A DNA stretch of 24,543 nucleotides, taken from positions 14,528-39,070 of the forward strand of contig PLKY01000111.1 in the NCBI GenBank assembly GCA_003140785.1, read 5' to 3'. Below, piece by piece: positions 20,894 through 24,543 of this stretch. Made by a program: the position numbers and the translations under genes. The number at the start of each line of letters is the position of its first letter. The first letter of the stretch is position 1. This stretch comes from Acidobacteriaceae bacterium (GTDB lineage Bacteria > Acidobacteriota > Terriglobia > Terriglobales > Acidobacteriaceae). Under the pieces are notes generated by a model. It worked only from the letters and a program-made list of their open reading frames with translations. It made no database searches and was not told the origin of the DNA.

Positions 20894-22996
20894 TTAGATG
20901 CGATGGAAAGCCCGCTGAATATCCTTCCAGGAATAGAGCAATGCTATTGGACGTCCGTGCGGGCAACTTGTTGGGTGTTCAGTCTTTGAAAGCTCCAACA
21001 ATAGCCATTCCATACGTGCGGGGTCAAGAGGCGTGTTGATCTTGATGGCGGAGTGACAGGCTATGGAAGCGGCTATTCTGGTGCGAAGCGTGGTAAGAGG
21101 TTGATTCTGCGGGCGTTCATCCGCGCCCGATTGTTCGATCATCTCGGTGAGGGCCCGTTCCAGCTCCGCACCTTCCAGACCAACCGGTGCTGCTTTAATT
21201 GCAAGTGTTTGCGGGCCAAATGGTTCTACCTCGAAGCCGTTTTGTTCCAGCTCCTCCGCAATTTGGGAAAAGACCACGATTTGCCATGGTTGCAGCTCCA
21301 GCAGCATCGGCATGAGCATTCGTTGCCGCTGAACTTTTTCGACTTGACGGTCGCGCAAAATCTTTTCAAAGAGCACTCGTTCGTGGGCGACATGCTGGTC
21401 AATTATCCACAGGCCGTCCTCTCCGGTGGCTAGGATGAAGGACTCTCGCAATTGTCCAAGAGGGCGCAATGAGCCGAGATGGTTCAGATTTGAGGCAGCT
21501 TGTTCGGCTTCAACCTTCGCGGTTTCGAGAGCGCCGTTGGATGCATTCGCCGCTGAGCCCGCCGGGCTTGATGAACAACCATGCACGAAGGATTCACCTG
21601 CGGCTTCGAGGAGAGCGGTTGCGGCGTTGGCCAGGAACTGCTGGCTGGCACCACCGCCGCTCAAGGGGGTGGGATCGAAGGTGAATCGGCCTGGGACCGG
21701 GGACGGCATCTTCGGCGTGAGCTGGAAAGGCCCAGTGACGGCAGAGTCGACGGCGGCGTCGGTTTCTAGACCGGCGGATTCACTCGCTGAAGACGGAATG
21801 GGCGCACTCTCAGGAGAACCGGGCAATGGCGATAGGGCGGGCGGCATCAAGGAAGGACTGGCAACGGGCGCAGAATCGAGCGCGGCAAGAAAACCAGCTG
21901 CTGGGCGGGCTTGGATCAAAGAATTCCGAATGCTATCCCGAACGAAGTCGTGGATAAGGGACTGCTGGCGAAAGCGGACTTCGGTCTTGGCGGGATGGAC
22001 ATTCACATCCACTTCTTCGGGTGGCATTTCGAGGAAAAGCAGTACGACAGGAAAGCTGGTCGGCGGAATGATGTTGCGATAGGCCTCGGTGATCGCGTGC
22101 AACAGCAGGCGATCGCGAATGAGCCGCCTGTTGACAAAAATATAGATGGAGTTGCGGTTCAGCTTCTGCAGTTCGGGCTTGGAATAGAAGCCGGTGATCC
22201 GGATTGAGCCGGGATCGCGGATCGGCTCGTCTGGGTCCTTCTTCCACGGCGGCGGCTCGGGCAGGCCAGCGTGCTTCAGCGGGGTTTCGGCAGCAATGGG
22301 AAGCAGCTGCGCAAGAGTGTCTTTCCCGAAGATCTGATAGATGCGCTCGGCAGTCCGGGAAACTGGTGGCGCTGAAACGAGGGTGTGGGAGGCTGAGACC
22401 AGTTCAAAGTGCTTTTCGGGGTGCGCGAGTGCGTAGTGCGTCACGAGCGCAGTCACATGCGCGAGCTCAGTTGATTCGGCGCGAAGGAATTTGCGTCTGG
22501 CCGGGGTGTTGAAGAAGAGATCTGCGACCGCGATGGTCGTTCCGCGCGGCAATGCAGCTTCGTCCACGCGCAGGATCTTTCCGCCTGCAATCTCAAGGAC
22601 GGTCCCCGCGGTCTCTTCTCCGGTCGCAGTTTCCCCCGTGGCTGTCTCCGCCGCTCTTGTCTCCAAGGTCACGCGGGCCACGGAGGCGATGGAAGGCAAG
22701 GCCTCGCCGCGAAAGCCGAGCGTCGCGATCGAAAGCAGGTCGTTGGCAGTGCGCAGCTTGGAGGTCGCATGGCGCTCGAAGGCCAGCAGCGCGTCGTCGC
22801 GATTCATTCCGTGGCCGTCGTCCGCGACGCGAATGAGCCGGCGCCCGCCAGCTTCGATTTCTACGCGAATTTTAGCGGCGCCCGCGTCGAGTGCGTTCTC
22901 GAGCAATTCCTTGACCACCGAAGCAGGACGGTCAACCACCTCGCCGGCAGCGATCTGGTTGGCCACCTGATCGGGAAGTACGTGGATGCGCCCCAT
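20894..22996 (-). CDS. mutL: MutL, DNA mismatch repair protein (endonuclease-type)
   Basis: Couples mismatch recognition by MutS to strand removal. The 700-residue product has an intact GHKL ATPase: KELLENALDAGA near 29-40, VADDGHGM near 57-64 and ATLGFRGEALPSI near 91-103. A Pro/Ser-rich linker spans about 365-510. The C-terminal metal-dependent nuclease motif DQHVAHERVLFE is at 533-544 (Val replaces Ala of DQHA). ACHSAIK is near 646-652 and SCPHGRP near 677-683. MutL of methyl-independent bacteria carries these, E. coli MutL does not. An insertion ETATGETATGEE lies at 117-128. The ATG at 22996 lacks a good Shine-Dalgarno. It is first gene of the mutL/AlkZ-like/cmk cluster; mutS is not in the window. 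Confidence 0.96.
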   Translation of the reverse strand: MGRIHVLPDQVANQIAAGEVVDRPASVVKELLENALDAGAAKIRVEIEAGGRRLIRVADDGHGMNRDDALLAFERHATSKLRTANDLLSIATLGFRGEALPSIASVARVTLETRAAETATGETATGEETAGTVLEIAGGKILRVDEAALPRGTTIAVADLFFNTPARRKFLRAESTELAHVTALVTHYALAHPEKHFELVSASHTLVSAPPVSRTAERIYQIFGKDTLAQLLPIAAETPLKHAGLPEPPPWKKDPDEPIRDPGSIRITGFYSKPELQKLNRNSIYIFVNRRLIRDRLLLHAITEAYRNIIPPTSFPVVLLFLEMPPEEVDVNVHPAKTEVRFRQQSLIHDFVRDSIRNSLIQARPAAGFLAALDSAPVASPSLMPPALSPLPGSPESAPIPSSASESAGLETDAAVDSAVTGPFQLTPKMPSPVPGRFTFDPTPLSGGGASQQFLANAATALLEAAGESFVHGCSSSPAGSAANASNGALETAKVEAEQAASNLNHLGSLRPLGQLRESFILATGEDGLWIIDQHVAHERVLFEKILRDRQVEKVQRQRMLMPMLLELQPWQIVVFSQIAEELEQNGFEVEPFGPQTLAIKAAPVGLEGAELERALTEMIEQSGADERPQNQPLTTLRTRIAASIACHSAIKINTPLDPARMEWLLLELSKTEHPTSCPHGRPIALLYSWKDIQRAFHRI

Positions 22997-23018
22997 AAGG
23001 GACTAGGGTACCGCAGTA

Positions 23019-23066
23019 AGGCAGAGAAACAGCGAACAGAACTGAGAAACAGAGAAAGAGAAAACA
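23019..23066. repeat. Purine-rich tract with a repeated 9-mer upstream of mutL
   Basis: GAGAAACAG occurs at 23024-23032 and 23044-23052 (20-nt period) in a stretch that is almost entirely A/G/C with few T on the plus strand. On the mutL sense strand this is a pyrimidine-rich region 20-70 nt before the ATG. No promoter consensus is evident in it. Confidence 0.5.
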
Positions 23067-23109
23067 AGGCCACCCGTTGGCGTCCTGTGTTTCGTGGGGC
23101 TGCTTGACG

Positions 23110-23268
23110 CTAAGCGTTTACGACGTTTCCGCCACAGTGGCCGTGACCGCATTGGCACGCGACTTCAGTCTTGTCCGCCAATCCCTCGCAGTGGGGACTG
23201 CAGTATTTCGAGCCGTCGGGTGGAACGCAGGAACAAGCGGGATTGGCGCATTTCTTTGGAGAAGCCAT
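23110..23268 (-). CDS. Small bacterial metallothionein (SmtA/BmtA-like)
   Basis: A 52-residue Cys-rich metal-binding protein that probably sequesters zinc, cadmium or copper in the cytoplasm. Eight Cys (7, 12, 14, 23, 27, 38, 40, 45) and three His (26, 42, 44) are arranged as CANPACSC, YCSPHCEG and CQCGHGHC. This matches the prokaryotic metallothionein pattern, where the YCS-x-x-C segment belongs to the zinc-finger-like part. The ATG at 23268 has a strong Shine-Dalgarno (AAGGAG, 23273-23278) 4 nt upstream, which rules out the longer open frame. It lies 202 nt downstream of the Crp/Fnr gene on the same strand. No smtB-like repressor is in the window. Confidence 0.85.
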   Translation of the reverse strand: MASPKKCANPACSCVPPDGSKYCSPHCEGLADKTEVACQCGHGHCGGNVVNA

Positions 23269-23470
23269 AGAACTCCTTTGTGGATTCGACATGGAGTATT
23301 GCCGAACACAAGCAAATACGATGCCGAACGGCACCCGTGGGGTGGTATTGAAAGGTGGACTGGGTTTGAGTCGTCCTGGTGCCTGGCGGGCGAGACTCTC
23401 TCCCGATGGGACTCAGCGCGACGCTTGCATTTGGGACGGCTGAGCGGTCTAAAGCCCAGGATCCGGATTT

Positions 23471-24181
23471 CTATGATTGGTTCAGGAGTGCGGCCAAGTC
23501 TCTCACAACCGGGTAGCATTCGCAGGCCGCTTCTTCGAGTCCCTTGCGATTGAGCACTTGAATATTGCCGCGCCGGTAGGCGATCAGCCCGCTCTTTTGC
23601 AGGCTGCCTGCAGCTGCGGAGACGCTGGTTCGCCGAATTCCGAGCATCTCGGAGAGAAACTCCTGAGTCAGATAAAACTTGTCGCTCTGAACTCTGTCCT
23701 CCACCATGAGCAGCCAACGGGCCAACCGTTCCTCAATCTCGTGGAGTCCATTGCAGGCGGCGAGCTGGCTCAGAATGAATCCGTGGCACTGCACGAATTG
23801 CAGGATGCTCCGGAAGAGTGCTCCTGAAGTAAACAGCTCTTTTTGGAGCTCCGCGTAGCGGATCCGCAGTGCTGTCCCTTCGACCCTGATGAACGCCGTT
23901 GTAGGAGGACTTGCTGAGCCGAGCAGATTGATTGCCTCGACCAATCCCTCCCTGCCGACCAGCCCCACCTCCGCACCCGCTCCGTCGGCCATGAAGGTGA
24001 CGATCGAGGCGATCCCCGTGGTCATGAAATGAGCGTATTCCGGTTGTTCTCCTGAACGGTAAAGTACGGTTCCGATGGGGAGTGAGACCGGCTCCATGCG
24101 CGCAAGCAGCGCTTTCCGCTGGTTTGGCGGAAGTGAATCGAGCAACAGATTCGACGGCTTGTGCGCCATGAGGTGCGCCAT
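23471..24181 (-). CDS. Crp/Fnr-family transcriptional regulator
   Basis: DNA-binding regulator of 236 residues. Residues about 15-125 form a cyclic-nucleotide-binding-type beta barrel (VSLPIGTVLYRSGEQPEYAHFMTTGIASIV; GLVGREGLVEAINLLG). A long dimer helix follows. The Crp-type helix-turn-helix near 170-205 is LTQEFLSEMLGIRRTSVSAAAGSLQKSGLIAYRRGNIQV. The Glu/Arg phosphate-binding residues of true cAMP receptors are not obvious, and there is no N-terminal Cys cluster of FNR type, so the signal is unknown. GIRRTSVS with KSGLI resembles the acidobacterial/rhizobial subgroup. The start is the ATG at 24181 or 24169; neither has a clear ribosome-binding site. Confidence 0.92.
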   Translation of the reverse strand: MAHLMAHKPSNLLLDSLPPNQRKALLARMEPVSLPIGTVLYRSGEQPEYAHFMTTGIASIVTFMADGAGAEVGLVGREGLVEAINLLGSASPPTTAFIRVEGTALRIRYAELQKELFTSGALFRSILQFVQCHGFILSQLAACNGLHEIEERLARWLLMVEDRVQSDKFYLTQEFLSEMLGIRRTSVSAAAGSLQKSGLIAYRRGNIQVLNRKGLEEAACECYPVVRDLAALLNQS

Positions 24182-24308
24182 CCCGCATCAGTTCGCAAGG
24201 AATAGCCGCCCAAAAATGTGGCGAGGATAATTGCGCGTCTGACCCAAAAAACTGTGATCTAACTTTGCAGCCACTATATGCTTTAGCCCGCGGGAATTAT
24301 GTCCAATA

Positions 24309-24372
24309 GCGCACACAAGTCGGATTAGCCAGCGGCGATTAACGCACATGGGTCGGAACTAGCCAGCGGCGC
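24309..24372. repeat. Imperfect 33/34-bp tandem repeat between the kinase and Crp/Fnr genes
   Basis: Two adjacent copies, about 24309-24341 and 24342-24372, share CGCACA, GTCGGA and a perfect 12-mer TAGCCAGCGGCG (24326-24337 and 24360-24371), with a 1-nt indel between. They lie in the 200-nt gap upstream of the Crp/Fnr gene and just after the kinase stop. They could be regulator sites or a small intergenic repeat. The rest of the gap (24182-24308) shows TATAGT on the minus strand (24280-24275) but no matching -35. Confidence 0.7.
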
Positions 24373-24381
24373 TCTGTCGCG

Positions 24382-24543
24382 TCAGGGCAGCGAGATGCGA
24401 AACGCGGTTCCGCTGCGGCCGGGCCTGGTGCTGCTCCGGGTTCGAATCCGGCCCTCATGTTTCTCAACAATCGCTTTTGAGATGGCAAGCCCAAGGCCTG
24501 TTCCCTTGTCCTGCTTGGTCGTGAAGAAGGGATCGAAGATGCG
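24382..24543 (-). CDS. Sensor histidine kinase, C-terminal end (cut by window edge)
   Basis: Only the last 53 residues are visible. They hold the end of a HATPase_c domain: RIFDPFFTTK (F box), GTGLGLAISKAIVEKHEGRI (G2 box) and GTAFRISLP before TGA at 24382-24384. This is the ATP-binding domain of a two-component histidine kinase. The sensor part, the phosphorylated His and any response regulator lie outside the window. It is upstream of the Crp/Fnr gene on the same strand, but the 200-nt gap makes co-transcription uncertain. Confidence 0.92.
   Translation of the reverse strand, partial: RIFDPFFTTKQDKGTGLGLAISKAIVEKHEGRIRTRSSTRPGRSGTAFRISLP

Noticed and set aside
23101..23116. Small inverted repeat (ACGCT-A-AGCGT) at the metallothionein stop
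   Set aside because: A 5-bp stem with one central base and no T-tract cannot be called a terminator.
24253..24268. CRP-like site (TGTGA-N6-TTTGC) upstream of the Crp/Fnr gene
   Set aside because: Only one half-site matches consensus, which is expected by chance at this length.
24435..24451. tRNA T-arm-like sequence (GGGTTCGAATCC)
   Set aside because: It lies inside the histidine kinase coding sequence, and no acceptor, D or anticodon arms can be built around it.
1..24543. CRISPR arrays, IS elements, integrases or phage genes
   Set aside because: No regularly spaced repeats, transposase or integrase motifs were seen on either strand.

Overview
This 24.5 kb window reads as chromosomal DNA from a member of the Acidobacteriota, most likely the Terriglobia/Acidobacteriaceae group. 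That is an inference from gene content and style, not from a marker gene. The DNA is GC-rich. It carries typical acidobacterial families: a DUF2934 protein, a diheme cytochrome resembling the reaction-centre-cytochrome-like family of this phylum, a secreted regulatory-like/TPR protein, and a winged-helix AlkZ-related protein. Enzymes such as Kdo hydroxylase point to a Gram-negative envelope with LPS. No rRNA, tRNA, CRISPR array, insertion sequence or phage module was seen.

Layout. 1-1272 (minus): the 5' part of trmFO and a GNAT acetyltransferase. 1709-3000 (plus): a secreted TPR protein with a good intrinsic terminator. 3067-4828 (plus): moeA-moaC of molybdenum cofactor synthesis. 4876-6610 (minus): bcp (PrxQ peroxiredoxin), mpg (3-methyladenine glycosylase, overlapping bcp) and a diheme cytochrome without a normal start codon. 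6683-8164 (plus): a secreted protein of unknown function with a fivefold PDRPxL repeat. 8435-9424 (plus): a fatty-acyl desaturase behind a leader rich in dyads. 9435-10667 (minus): a Kdo-hydroxylase homologue and a small membrane protein. 10708-11454 (plus): an unrecognised protein. 11501-12081 (minus): a MazF/PemK toxin with its AbrB-type antitoxin and an operator-like dyad. 12148-13918 (minus): DoxX and an alditol-oxidase homologue. 14215-14463 (plus): DUF2934. 14496-17456 (minus): pyrR-pyrB-pyrC. 17575-18276 (minus): a zinc-ribbon membrane protein. 18405-22996 (minus): mutL, an AlkZ-related protein with a long disordered basic tail, and cmk. 23110-24181 (minus): a Crp/Fnr regulator and a small metallothionein. 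24382-24543 (minus): the C-terminus of a histidine kinase.

How the genes work together. Most of the window is housekeeping: pyrimidine synthesis (pyrR/B/C and cmk), molybdenum cofactor (moeA/moaC), DNA repair (mutL, mpg, AlkZ-like) and peroxide defence (bcp). Envelope lipid genes sit side by side: a desaturase for membrane fluidity converges on a Kdo hydroxylase for LPS core. The least explained items are the PDRPxL-repeat secreted protein, the AlkZ-like protein fused to an Asn-Gly-rich basic tail between mutL and cmk, the unrecognised 248-residue protein at 10708-11454, and a recurring -10-like hexamer placed 6-8 nt before ATG that suggests leaderless transcripts. I do not see a clear new defence or mobile system; the toxin-antitoxin pair is the only such module.
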